Assembly: GCA_035041965.1 (NCBI GenBank)
Contig: JAPYMA010000108.1
Coordinates: forward strand, 62,001 to 126,000
From: Anisakis pegreffii
Lineage: Eukaryota; Nematoda; Chromadorea; Rhabditida; Anisakidae
DNA: 64,000 bases
Direction of reading: 5' to 3'
Position numbers and translations under genes: made by a program. Of the stretch, positions 26,431 to 39,300 are shown in pieces. Below the pieces are notes generated by a model. The model searched no databases. It saw only the letters and a program-made list of their open reading frames with translations, and was not told the origin of the DNA. Every line of letters begins with the position of its first letter. Position 1 is the stretch's first letter.

Positions 26431-29400
26431 CTATGAATTTTGAGATGATTCTTTCGTAGTTTCATTGATATTGCTATCATTATTAATACCATTATCGCTA
26501 TTATCATTAATATTGTTATCATTATTATTATTACCATTAATATTATCATTATCATCACCATTAATATTATTGTTGTTATCATTATTATTATTATCATTAC
26601 CACTAATATTATAAGAATCAACAGTATTTGTTTCAGTTTCATTATTCGTTGTTGGAGATTGCGTTAATGATGCTGTAGGAGGTAGTGGAGAAGATTCAAC
26701 TAGTGGCATTATTACATTTGTTGTGGTTTGTGCTGGTGGTGGTGATGTTGGCTGGGGAGGGGAACCTGATGGAACCGACACAGGTACAGGTTCGGGTACG
26801 GTAGGTATAGGTACAGGTACAGTAGGTTCAGATACAGATACCGGTACAGATACAGCAGGTACAGCTTCAGTAGGTTCAGATACTGACACCGTGGGCACAG
26901 GTACAGATTCTGAAAGTGGTGCAGATTGTTCACATGAGACGGACGTTTGGAGCGGAACAGGAATGGAGTCTGCAGTGGGGACGGAAACTGCTGGCAGCGA
27001 CACAGAGGGAATAGGCACAGAAATTAGTGATGACGGCGTCGTGAGTGCGGATGATGGCACAGGTATGGATTGAATGGGCATAAATTGCTGTTGATGTTGG
27101 TGCTGTTGCTGGAGTTGCTGGAGCTGAGTGGCCGCTGGACTAAGAATAGTTGACGGATGAGGCGATATGATGGTCCGTTGCAGGGGTAGACATGGCGGAG
27201 GCATTAACTGGCTATCGCTTAACGAAGTCGGAGGGGGTAGTGCGCTGGATGACGTTGCTTGTGGTAGTACTGATGAAGCAGCAGGTGGCAGCGGTGGGGC
27301 ACCGAACGATAGTCCATTTGAATTTTTAATATTTTCAATTTTGAAATTGTTATGGCTTCGTGATTGTTGCTGCATCGCGTTGTCAACGAATAACCCTTCA
27401 TCATCAACGCATCTGAAATCAACTCATACATTACATAGATCTCAATCTGTTACTTGAACAGTTAATCGCTTCAATTATCCCAAATTTACCTATATCAATT
27501 AGTTCCCTTAATCCAACATCAAAAACCAACATCAAAAGTCAAATCAACGAATCATTTGCTCACTTAAAGGATTCCATTCACCCACAGATACTTTCAATAC
27601 GTACCTAGCATGAAATAATTCACCGGATGTGAAAAAACCGCTTATATAATCAAGAAAAAATCTTTGAACGTCAACAAAAACATTCAACGTTTTTGCTTCA
27701 CGAAAACGTTATGTAATGCAACCAACCAAAAAACACTGCAGCACAAAAATCAACCAATTTTACTCGAGGAAAGAAATGAAACATAAACAAAAATGCAGAT
27801 AGAATCAAAGAAGAATCAAAAGAAACCAACTTTTCTTCCTTCTTCACTTTTCGAGGTCTTCCCCGCTTTGGTTTACCATCCGGTGGTGTATCCGAAACGG
27901 TGGAAGATGTTGATGCTGCTGACATCGTTCCATTATTTTGGCGTCGTTTTGTGGCCGTCAACGGCAAAAAGTTATTCGAAGGAATCGACGACAATGGCGA
28001 TTGGAGGGGAGATTGCTGCTGCTGCTGTTGCTGTTGTGCGGTATTTGCTAGCAGTGGTTGTGCACACGAGGGCAACGCTGAGGGCTGCTGCAATAAGGGT
28101 TGCATGATGGGTGAGGACGACATCGCTTGATGTAAGTACGATTGAACAGGCATCTGGGGCGAGAGTTGATTCATTAGGGCAGCCGGGGCCGGTGCATAAT
28201 ATCCATCCATTGTTGGAGCTGAAAAACAATTGAGAGATTCTACTCATTTTTGATTGGTGTACAATCATTAGGATCCTTTTAAAATTATATGCCTAAAGTG
28301 AAATGAGTTTGAGTAATCAAAGAGTTAAAATTGAGTTCAAAAGGAAAAAAAATAAGACTGGTTAATCAAAAGAATTAAAATTGACTTTCATTATTTTGTT
28401 CAACAACCAATTTGAAGTTGCTGATCGTCAGCGAGGATCAGGCCAAGAACTGACACAATACAATTTCGTTTCGTCAATCAAACATCAAAATGAATCCAAA
28501 TGGAATCGGATCAGCTTCGAACAGACTAAGGGGAACAAGACAAGTTCAAAAAATTTTGCTTTCATGCAGATACAGAAGTCAGTAACTTACTGGATATCAT
28601 CATCGGGAGAGGTGGCTGCGGCATCGGTTCGGGATTCCATACCAACTCACTGCTGATTCGTGTAGGCAGCGCGATGTCTTTTAACAGTGGCTCCAAAAAT
28701 GCGAAATGCCGATATTGGGACATCGCTTGCTTCCTCAAATATCCACCATTTAATTCATAAGCACATCAATAACTCCCACACCCATTCTATTTGATAATGG
28801 TGAATCTCCAAACGGTTGAAAAAAAAAACACATTTGACAAATAATTCCGAATTCATTTCAATCAAAACTTTCTATTTTTGCGAGATTATCCGCTGGAAGA
28901 ATCATTATCCAGCGATGATCACTGAGCAATCAGCATTTAACTGCGTTTCAAAATCTCAACAAAACAATTGAAAAAACACATCCATAATGAAAGTTATTAA
29001 AAAACGTGACCACGTCTATCAAAAGGTTCTTGAAAAATATGGTGGATCATTTTTATGGAGGATATTATTGGGATAACAAATGTAAAGCAGGAATAAAACA
29101 ACTCACATATGCGCAGGTGAAAGTGTCCTCGACGTGGAACACTGCACACACAGCGCAGCAGCCTCAAGGAATTTCTCCGCAAAATGCTCCATAGCACGAC
29201 CGATCGCAACCGGCACCGACGCCACCATTCGACCGATTTCTTCATCACTCTGCATCACCTTCTTCACGCGCGTCTGCAAATACTCAGTCCAAAATCGAAA
29301 CGAAACAACAACACTAACAACATATCTCCACCATATTTTACACTTCTGTCATTTGCAAAAAAAAAACACAAGGAACAGATACGAATTCAATGAATCCTCT

Positions 29401-29847
29401 AATCCAGCTAAACACATTCATCTGTAACGATCCCAACATCTCATTAAGAATGCTATGCTTCCAAAGGGGATCTCTTGCGGAGCAGGCAGGATCCGGAGAC
29501 TGAATTCATTTGGAGTAGGCACTACTTGGAGATTACATTCACAACATACAAAGCGCAGTTATTATTAGATAACTGAGCTCCATATGATACGAATACAATC
29601 CTTGTGATAATATTCAAAAAATGCACAATTATGCAATACCAAATCCACCTAACCAAAAAATTTAAGTTATAGTAAATGAAATCAAAACTGTATTTCATTT
29701 CCTCAAACGTACCGGTTGAATTTTTGCACTGCTGAAACGTCGTTTTCGGATTGGTGCGGGTGTGGCCGACGACGGGCTATTCGTCGATTGCACGGAATTA
29801 CTCGAACACGGCAAAGCGACACCGCGATCGCTACCAAACTGCATCAT
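26431..29847 (-). CDS. DRAP1: NC2-alpha (DRAP1) transcription corepressor with long low-complexity tail (5 exons)
   Basis: Predicted exons (minus strand): 29847-29713, 29273-29107, 28733-28591, 28218-27831 and 27412-26431; 1,815 bases, 604 aa. NC2-alpha pairs with NC2-beta through a histone fold, binds TBP on DNA and blocks TFIIA/TFIIB entry. The histone fold begins at about residue 41 (AKIQPTRVKKVMQSDEEIG) and continues through VPVAIGRAMEHF and HMKQAMSQYRHFAFLEPLL to about residue 125, following the DRAP1 order closely. An eight-Gln run and an AT-hook-like KRGRPRKVKK (about 262-273) follow; human DRAP1 also has a basic segment after the fold. The remaining tail is unusual: Pro/Ala/Gln-rich, then Val-Pro-Ser-Glu repeats (about 443-491), then an Asn/Asp run (about 544-595). 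Human DRAP1 has 205 residues, so this is about three times longer. The fold is certain; the exact donor of exon 4 was chosen by phase. Confidence 0.9.
26461..26615. repeat. ATT/ATC triplet repeat coding for Asn/Asp run
   Basis: A degenerate run of ATT, ATC and ACC triplets on the plus strand, read as AAT/GAT/AAC in the NC2-alpha frame. It encodes alternating N, D, I and G near the C-terminus. It is likely prone to length change. Confidence 0.8.
26773..26917. repeat. GGTACAG/GGTTCAG-type coding minisatellite
   Basis: Imperfect 6- to 12-base repeats (GGTACAGGTACAGTAGGTTC and similar) encode the Val-Pro-Ser-Glu-Thr repeats of the NC2-alpha tail on the minus strand. The period is a multiple of three throughout, so the frame is kept. 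Confidence 0.75.
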
Positions 29848-30750
29848 TGTTTGCGTTGTTGTTCTCGACTTTATTCTCTCTCTTACTAAGAAGACCCGTT
29901 TTACATAAACTAATCTGAAATGTTCAATAGACGAAGTCTTATATTCGGATGGGTTTCATGGTTACCAATGTAACTGTCTGGTAACAACCAGCTAGGTGAC
30001 GTATCAAAATACGTGTACATCTAATAGCAACGAGTATATTTAGTACAACTCATGCTTTATAAACTGCACACATCACATACAACAAAAGAACCGTGACGCA
30101 TGTTCATCGCTAAACTTTTTATCAATTCTAACCAATCACACGCTATTCAAATTATACCAATCAACTACGCGAACATAACGTATTAAACACGACAATCAAT
30201 TAATGATATTCCCGGTATCGCACTCTTCCTGAACGCACTAAAATCTGTCGAATAATTTCAGCTGCTCAAAGAGACCAATAAACTGAATGAAAGCAAAGTG
30301 CAAAACACAAATGAATGATGTACCGAAATGAATTCAACAATTCAAACTGATTGTGACAGATGTTTACTGAATTGTGCGAAGAGCATTAATATTCATCGAA
30401 TTTCTGCTATTATCAAAAGACGGAAATCCCTCTTTCCCATTCACCATAAATGGCAAACGACGGAAATCGCTCGTCAAAAGTAAACGATGAAACAAACACG
30501 TGATAAAACCTCTCCAAAAAAAACGATGCAAAGAAAACGAAACCAAAAATAACTAAATCGACAAAAATTTCAATGAAATGTCAAAAAACATCGATCAGTT
30601 ATGGAAAGTGGAATATTTGAGTGAAACGTAATGCAACATCATCCTCGCATCCGACATCATTCAACGTCATTTGCGAACAAATACATCAACATGCATATGA
30701 ACAAACATTTTATATAGATTTCTAAACAGCACGCAACAACAACAATATCA
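29848..30750. other. 5' flank of NC2-alpha
   Basis: No gene recognised. An acceptor-like TCTTCTTAG on the minus strand lies about 40 bases upstream of the NC2-alpha ATG and could be a trans-splice or 5' UTR splice site. Confidence 0.4.
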
Positions 30751-30755
30751 ATAAC

Positions 30756-30829
<74 letters not shown>

Positions 30830-30856
30830 TAATAATAACAATAATAAAAATAATAA
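30751..30856. repeat. (TAA)n microsatellite
   Basis: About 35 tandem AAT/TAA triplets with only a few interruptions by C or A, the longest simple repeat in the window. It lies in intergenic DNA; the Ile-rich ORF on the minus strand here is an artefact. Confidence 0.97.
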
Positions 30857-31706
30857 TCATGCAATTCAACACGCACATCATATTCAAAGCAGTGATGTAC
30901 TGATACGGGATATGGCCTTGGAGATATTCTGATTCCGATGAAGAGATATTCTTCTGATAACGATTAAGAGAGGAGAGACAAGTTCAGCTCAGCAGATTAA
31001 TCAATGCTGACAAAGTTTCATTCTTATGTGAACAACAACACGCAGCAGCACTCAACAACACTTTAATTCGTCGATCAAAATTGAATTATTGACGTCAAAA
31101 TTTGATTACTCAAAGATTAATCACTCACTGATAATTATATTCTTAGAGCTTTCGCTTTACTTCACAGAAAAACTCAACTTTTACAGTTCGTCTAATTGAA
31201 CGCAGCATATAACTTCGATCGTGAATTAAATTCCCCACAAAATTGCGCTCTCTTGTTTGGACTGATAAAAGTGCTTAATGAATGGATATCAAACAAAATC
31301 AACCACCACCACCACAAATTCGAACGTTTTCTTCAGCTTTCACAACTAATCAAAACGTTAGCGCATGGCACATTTGCGTCGAATAATAGCTCATTTCCTC
31401 TCGTCTTGTTTTTTTTTTTGCGTCTCAGAATTAATTCGCAGTGGTCGTCATCAGCACACTCGTTAATTAAATCTTCCGCAAAGCATTCCATGTCAACAGC
31501 CACATCAAAAATCCTCGTTCATATCGTCTTTCAATGAGATGGTAAAAATAAAAATAAATTATCCGCTAAGATACGTCACAAACAATATGGATACGCCAAG
31601 AAAAATAAATAACCACAGATCATTCACATCGTCGGCCCAAAACATATGCGCTTGGTTGGTTCACTCGAGGCTCATTTTTTATCACTTAAATATAATTTGT
31701 CATCAC

Positions 31707-31856
31707 TCAAATGGCTGCCGAAATTCCGCCGGATTCAAAGCACAATTGAGTGTCCAAATATACAATCGATACCATACGAGTAGCCAGGAGTTCCTGATGA
31801 AAAGGAGCACGTACAGCAAATGGGTGGGATAATTCAATCTCAAAAGACGTCGACAT
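31707..31856 (-). CDS. Candidate small ORF, 49 aa
   Basis: The minus-strand ATG at 31,856 opens a frame to TGA at 31,707. The peptide starts MSTSFEIELSHPFAVRA and ends with ESGGISAAI; the composition is more balanced than that of background ORFs. It could be a whole micro-ORF or a first exon, since a possible donor (ATG followed by GTATCG) lies inside. No family recognised. Confidence 0.2.
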   Translation of the reverse strand: MSTSFEIELSHPFAVRAPFHQELLATRMVSIVYLDTQLCFESGGISAAI

Positions 31857-32054
31857 TTTTTGAGTTATCGCGATTCTAACGCTCAAATTGTGACAACCAC
31901 ACTTCGAGGGATGGGTGCGGCTAAACGATCACAGAATATTTATCATAAAACAGCTGATTGCGAAGAAATTTTCCGCAATACGGCAAAATTCTAATGAAAA
32001 TCTCAACATCAACGAAACAAAGAACACTTGCCGTGCCGAGTCAAACATAGGTAC

Positions 32055-32181
32055 ATTTTTGATCTGACGTAAATTTTGTCTCATCGTCAGTCTTCCATTC
32101 AGGCAAATCTTCTCCCCAACCAATCTCACAAATTTTAGTCAGAGCCAGTAGCTGGGAAGCAGCAATTCTACAATTCCGTAG
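32055..32181 (-). CDS. Candidate internal exon of an unidentified minus-strand gene
   Basis: Bounded by an acceptor (GACGTTCAG) and a donor (AAAAAT followed by GTACCT), this 127-base segment encodes LRNCRIAASQLLALTKICEI followed by GWGEDLPEWKTDDETKF. The residue mix looks like real protein. No family is recognised, and I could not join it to the ORF at 31,707-31,856 or to NC2-alpha with certainty. Confidence 0.25.
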
Positions 32182-33339
32182 CTGAACGTCTTATCGGGGA
32201 TAGATGGCCTTCTTATCATAAGCATTACTCTGACCCCTACGGCTCCATGATTTCATTGCTTTCTTATTTTTCATTTTACTTAAGATCGTCTAATCATATC
32301 TGGTCAATTTCCCACTGTTGGATAGGAGAACGTAACGGTCAATTTGCTTGATGCAGTCGAATCAACTGAATTGCAAACTGACCACGATAACTTGTCGAAT
32401 GGCATACCATTCATTCTTATTTCGTTCTACTGATTCTAACTAGAATTTCTGCATGATAATTTGTTATCTGTACAAATTGAGTTGTTAAATTCAGTTCGGC
32501 TAAGGAATTATAAAATGATTCTGATCGCAAGAATGCAACTTTTGCACATGAAATGTCATCGAAACGCTCGTCATCAATAATTATTTCATTCATATTAATT
32601 AGAGCACACGAACGATAAACGTAAAATTGATTATGCGACGACGTGTTCTAACAAAACTGAATCAAGCATAAAAGTAAAAACCAAAACTGCATTCAGCTCG
32701 TTTCATCACGTTCAACAATTTTCCATTTCCCGCACACTTCAACGAAAACTTTGCAGAAACATTGCTGCTGGTTAATTGTGGAGCTGTGAAATGAAATTTT
32801 CGAATAAAAATGCACAAACTGAGAGAGAAGTGGAGGAGATTTTGAAAACTAGAAAATTAATAAAACCGCAGAAAATCTTCAATAATCAATTTATTGTAAA
32901 AAATCTAGTGATCTTATTACAAGATTACCGAAATGCCATTGGAGAAATTCGCTCTTCGTAATATTCATCAGCATTCAAAGTTACAATCGAAACCAAATCT
33001 GCAATCATTGCAGCTCTATGCGCACAATTTTAATGAGTAATACTATTTGTGATTTTTTTGTTGAAGCTGATGAGGAAATTTAGATGATTATTGGATGGAC
33101 TTTATCGGGTTTCCGGATTCTTTAGGTTTCTTTCGGTTTCAGTTGAGTCATCTGTCACCGAAAAGGTTTCAGAGTGAAAGAAGAACTCAGTGTTGAGTTG
33201 TATTTCAGCCATTTTGTGGGTCATCTTGCAGTGCTACAGTTATGATCTCGTTATTTGTTGCATTCGATGAATGTATTTGTCGGTTTCGTTTAAGTGATTT
33301 CACAGATTAAATTCGAGCTGATTGCTGTTTTCGTGTTCT

Positions 33340-33341
33340 AG
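33340..33341 (+). promoter_or_regulatory. Acceptor directly before the EEA1 start codon (candidate trans-splice site)
   Basis: TTTCGTGTTCTAG ends at 33,341, leaving a single G before the ATG at 33,343. An AG this close to a start codon is the usual place of spliced-leader addition in nematodes; a spliced 5' UTR exon is the alternative. Confidence 0.5.
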
Positions 33342-33342
33342 G

Positions 33343-36300
33343 ATGCTGCGGAAGTTGAAGCAACAGGTAACACAGGCTGTAAATGCGGTGAATTCGAACG
33401 AGGTGAGTATGCATGCTTCATTTGGAAATTGCATTCCATTTCACCTGGATTTTTTAAATTTCCGATTTTTATGGCCAATCAGTTGAACAGTCTCCTTGAA
33501 TGAACATTTTGAACAGACCGCTTGTTTGCTTTCGATACCTTCTGCAAGCATTCACACCCCATTGATTTGTAAATAATGTAAGGAAATCAGCTGATGTGAA
33601 CTGGGTAGTGTATGCTTATCAGCTGATCTGTGACGTGCAATCTGACAGTTTTAACAGCGATAAACTAGATGATCTGAATGCATGTTATGATAAGGAGAAG
33701 GCACTGAATTGTAATTATTTGTGTTGCTCGTACAGCAGTCATTTGAACGTATGATATATTGTGGAAACTTGATTTACGAAGGCTCCGATGTACGAACAAA
33801 GTTTCCGGTAGAGAAGTGTTGATTTGAATTAGGGAATATGTATGGTTAGGATGACTTCAGATATATTCATGAGTATTGCTTTGTTGGAGTGTAAGTGTCT
33901 TCGAATGAATTTGATCTGTATATAAATTAAATGGTTAACAAATTAAGAATCGTCATGAAGCACTTATCAATGAGGAAGATGGAAACTCGGAAGGATTCTT
34001 ATGTCCTTTGTGTATGAGAACATTCGCAAATCCTGATGAATTACAAGCGCACTTTGCGACACATTCAGAAGATAAGGTTCGTTGTTCTGTCTTTATTATT
34101 TTGGTCAATTCAAATATTTCTTTACCGGCAAAAGTTTCTGTCAGATACTATACTGATCGTTATTTAAAAAGTTAGTTGTCAGTAGACTGGAAACGTTTTT
34201 TGATTGGGAATCGTTAAAAAAATTCATATTAGAAAAAAGTTTCATTCAAGTTTAATTTTCAGGTTGATGACAATCATCGTTCACCAAACTCAGCATCGTC
34301 GTCTTTTTCACTTCCAACAGGTATCGCTTTCTCATTCTTTCTGCAATCAACCAAGCATATTCCTAATCCTGAACGAGATTTCTTCCATTCCATTCGAATA
34401 GTGCGGAAGTATTTTGCTTTTTGATATCAATCAGTATCTTGTGTCAGTTCATAATCAATCATAATTGTTAAAATCATTATCCTGCATAATAATCTGCCGT
34501 TCACATTTGTATTTAAAATCTGCAGTTTGTATTCAGAAAGCTTCCAAGTACTTAATATCATAAATATGATGACGATTTCTTAGTTTAGATGATTTGAAAG
34601 TGATTTATATGTGCACTCACAAATAATCCAAATGGATCAGTGATTCAGTTGTAAGAGAAAAAGTATTGTAACGACTTTTAAAGATGTCAATAATGGAGGA
34701 CGAGAAGGAGGAGGATGTAACGGTGATGTGGTGGACACGTTAAGTGCTGAGCTCGAGGTGAAGGAATTGCGCTCATCGATTCGTGACGAAAAACGTTATT
34801 CATGTGAGCTGAAAAAAGAACTGGAACGTCTTCATGCGTTAGTGGCCAACCAGACGCAAATTCCTGAGGTATGAATATGGGGAAATTTATCGCAAATACA
34901 AAAATTCTAATCGATCCTCAGTGCTTATTGTTAGCGCAAATAGTGTCACAAATATAAATTCCTCAAGTTGGATCGGAATTGTGGAATGACGAAAATTGAT
35001 GACGCTGAAACCTTCTGCATTGTAATCCTCTTGACTGTCAAGAGTATGCTTGAAATAGCTTATGAGGACGATTAAAGAGCACGCCTAATGCAACAAGACC
35101 TTATCAGTCTTTTTAAAGTAGTTCCTTGTGTTTTTTGCGAACGAGACTTTGGTGCAAGGCGAAGGGTGGTACTGAGCGATAAGGTGGAATTTAGTTAGTT
35201 GTAATTAGGATTACGATTAGATATTGAACGTTTTGATGGCGATATATCGGTGATGGAAAAACTGGGATTAGTTGGTTATTTGATGCGTAAAGAATGGCTA
35301 TTGAGGCAGCACCATTGCAGGGATATAGCAACATGGCACTTATTGATAGTCTACGAAATGACTGGGAAGGTGAGATGATAATGTGATGATAATGATTATT
35401 GATTATTGATTGATCGATTATTGATTTGATGATCGTTTTGTTGCCGATTTGCTTGGCTTTTGATTTGGAACGCAGCGCTAGAACGCATAGAATGTTGATG
35501 CTGGTTGAGTAGATGGGAGATTGATTGATTTAGTTGCGTGTTGTATTTAGACGATTGGAACTCGTAAATATGGCTCAATTTGATCGCAATATTATAGCGG
35601 AAAAATTTTGGTGAGATGAAGGAATTGCGGGGATGAAATTTTGTGAGATTTGGGGGGATGTTTATGGAATGTTTGAGGGTAAATTTGACTGTTCTGATAG
35701 TAGAGGATTATGTGATCTCGGTATTGTTGCGTTTTTTGTGGATCTATAATAGGGTTGATGATTTGAATTGAGCCATTTTGAGAGTTTGCTTGAGTTCTTG
35801 ATAGTGTTTTGTTGAATAGAGACTGAAAATGGTGAGCAGTGAGGTGTGCGTTTCAGGGAGAAGTGCCCTACCTGATGCAACAAGTCCAAATGTTAGAAGC
35901 AGGCAAGTCATTGGGTTCGTTTTTTTATGAGTCGAATTGCGATTGTACTCTCTGAAGTCAGGCAGGCACAGATCACTATCGCTATCACTTTTTCCATCAC
36001 CATATCGCACATTGCACTGCACCATTTTTCTTTTTTTCCGAATTTTTTGTTCGACGTCAATTTGCTTAAATCGGAAAACGTGAACTTTTTATCATATTTC
36101 GTAAATTCTCTTCCAATTGACTACTGTGCGTGATAAAATTTTCGGTGTTGAGTACATTAGTTCAGTTTCTAGGATGAAATTGTTCAGTAAGACTGAAATT
36201 TTCACTTCGTTTTCGATGAAAATCGTTGTTTCTGAGAGCAAATTGACGAGTTTTGTGTGTGTGTGCTTAATAAATAACACAGAGATGACTTAATATAATC

Positions 36301-39300
36301 GTATATATTTGTGTTTCTTAATGAGCTCAATATTCGAAGCAAAAGATTTCTTCTTAGATGAGCGTATAAATTTGGCGCAAACGATATTTTGGGCATATGC
36401 AATTGAATTATGAGTTGTTTAGTGCTATTTGATTGAGAAGCAATCTAAAAATGAAGGAATTTTAAAAGCGTTCAGTTGTTTGATGTGTTGTTTGTTGGCA
36501 TTTGAAATTTCATATGAGTGATATTGTTTTATGATGGTAAGTTAAACTGCAGTAACGCAGCGAATGCTGGAAATGGAGAAAGAGCTGAGTGGTGCGCATC
36601 GTTTGAATGAGACACTGAAACGTGAAAAAGCCGAAATTGTCACAAAATTGGGCGAACTGAGCACAAAGATCACAAAAATGACTGACGAACTCGAAGAGAA
36701 GCAATCTGAAAAAGCGCTTTTGGGCGATGAATTGGTGCGATATCGAAAGGAAATTCAACAACGAGAACAGCAAATCGATGAATTAGTAAAACAACTCGAT
36801 CAGAGGTGCGGCGTTTTTTCTTTTATTTTTAGTTTTTCGCGATATTTTCAGGGGAATCGTTTAGGCATAATGAAAAAATGTTCCTGGAGATATTAAATGA
36901 ATATATGTGAGGAGTGTTCACGGATGATTTGAAAGTATTTTCGACTGAAAGTATTAACAGTTGGTTATTGAGAGCAGCTTTGTGGTATTTTGAGGATAAG
37001 ATTTGATGTGAATGAGGAGGATAAAGTATTAGAATGTCAATGAGTGAACTTTTTTGTATGAGGGAAATGAATTTGAGTAGTGAAATGGAATCAGGTTGAG
37101 TGGTGCAGTAGAAGAGATGTAGTGTTGATATTATAGGCCTTCGGAAGATGATGTTAGTGTGCTACGTCGCGAGTTGGTTCACGCTCAACAGTTGATGGAT
37201 AAGATAACTCAGGAAAAGGAAGAGGAAATCTCAGAGCATCTCGGATCGATCAGGAATCTAAACCTCGATAGACAACAGTTAGTTCCTAGCTGTTGTTATC
37301 ATATATTTTGGTATTGCTGGTTTTGTTTTGATAAAGTTTTTGCATTGTTCTCGACGTGATAGTTGTGCTAATGAGTTGAATTTATGAGTGGAATCCAGGA
37401 AAAATTTTGGATTTTTGACTTGCAAATTTTTATTGTTTTTTCCATTTTATTTGAAAACTTTACTCTCTGAAAAATATTTTCGGTGAGTTTTCAGGAACAA
37501 TTGTGTCATTCAGAATTTAGAAGAACAAATTGTAGCATTGACTGAAACAAACTCAAGGTTTATCTTTTTCGTTTGTTTGTTGTGATTTGATTTTTATTGA
37601 CACTTTTATTTTCTCTTATATTTTTATTGGTGTTTGAGATTAATGTTGAAGAGAGCGTTTATTGCGAAATCGTAAGTGTTTTGCTGAAATTTGATGAATT
37701 TATGTGGAAATTTATAGGCTGGAAAGTGACTTGAATAATGCGAAATCGTTGTTTAACGATTCGAAAACAGGCAATGAACAACAAATTACCAGTTATAAGG
37801 TTTTAAGTTCTTTTAACTATCGTCATCTCAAAAATTTTTGATGTTTTTATTCAGCATCACAATTTGAAGAAGGTGATGAAATGTCTTCATTCGAAATTTT
37901 AATAAGAATGAAGAAAACTTTTGGAAGTAGTAAGAGAATTTGAAAGAAAAAAGCGAATAAATTTTCTCAGCAGTTTGAATTCTGTGAATTTATGAGAGTT
38001 AACAGAGAGTCAAACTGCCGACGGAATCTTGTAATTAGCAAATTTGGAATTAGTTATGTACGAATTCAGAAAGAAAATGAAGATCTGAAGAAGAAACTGA
38101 TCGATGCCGAAAGTAAAATCAAGCAAATGCAAAAATTGGTGGATGAGAGTGATGAAGAAATAAAACGTTCGATGGCTCTGAACGATAGTAACGTGAAACG
38201 ACTGAGTGAACTGCAAGTCGTTCTTGACCAGGTAAGAGACGGGATAATTTCAGTTTATCTCCTTCTCTCCAATATGAGTTGAATTTGAGTTCATAATTTG
38301 TTCCAGTCAATTATATTATACATTTTTGCATTTATGATACATTTACTTATCTGATTGTGAGTTACCATTGGAATGATATTATTTTCAACGCTAATCTTAT
38401 CGTTATTTCATTGTAGTTGTAACTTTTTGTAAATGTTGCTTACTTGATATAGTTTATTTTTTCACTTGATTTTACTTTGATTTGAAAATATTGAGTTGCA
38501 AAATTGTGATCCAATTGCAAATGGGATGTGAAATGAATACAGATGAGCGGTGAGAAAGCACGATACGAAGAGGACATGCGGCGTATTGAGGAGGAACGCG
38601 AACGTGAAGTACACGAACATTCGGAAGCACTCGAGAAAATTGCAACGCTACAGAAATCGGTATGCATCAAGAACGTATTGTATCAGTGAATGAGCTTAAT
38701 TGTTCCAGAAGTTATTATTCGTGAATTGATAGTGAAGAACTTGCGATGGCACTGAATGAAATGAGAAATGAATAAGGACGTGATGGTGATTTTGGGAGAA
38801 CATAAACGATTTGAATTCAATTTGGGATTTAGCGGACGAGATGACAGACAATGTATCTAGTGAAGAATGATTTAGATTCTTGAAATAAGGATAACTTTTG
38901 TTGGGAAATTAGCCTAGTGATATGGGAGTGAAGAGGAAAGGAAATTTATGAAATGTTCTTTTGGAGACAACAAACAATGCGATTTCGTTAATTGCGATTG
39001 TTATGGAAACATATTAGTAACTGATTTATGACTTTTAAATTTTAGTCATTAGTCATTTCATCCATTTGTATTAGTCATTTTGGTTGATTTTTCTGTAATT
39101 TATGATGATACAAGTGGACTAGAATTTTTCTCGGTTAAGTGCTTATTTGCTTAAGGCGAATTCACAGAAAGATGAATTGGTCGAAGAGGTTGCTAAACTG
39201 AATGATGCACTTGAAAAGGAGAAAAAGCTTTCGGCAGAGAAGGTTGTTTTTTTTGGTTGTTGTTAATTGTTTTATTTCGTTGTTGTGACGGATGTATTGT

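Larger units (their letters stand above)
30857..33342. other. Intergenic region between divergent genes NC2-alpha and EEA1
   Basis: No complete gene recognised. Two minus-strand segments have protein-like frames and are listed separately (31,707-31,856 and 32,055-32,181). The region should hold the EEA1 promoter and any outron; the start of EEA1 is preceded directly by an acceptor at 33,340-33,341. Confidence 0.45.

Noticed and set aside
26723..27073. Gly/Thr/Asp-rich plus-strand ORF (116 aa)
   Set aside because: Shadow of the repetitive NC2-alpha tail on the opposite strand; no splice or start context.
30657..30887. Poly-isoleucine membrane-like ORF on the minus strand
   Set aside because: It is simply the (TAA)n microsatellite translated; no gene context.
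34869..36560. Minus-strand ORFs inside the long EEA1 intron 4 (for example 35,744-36,025)
   Set aside because: No family resemblance; exons 4 and 5 of EEA1 join in frame across it, so it is treated as intron. A nested gene cannot be excluded but is unsupported.
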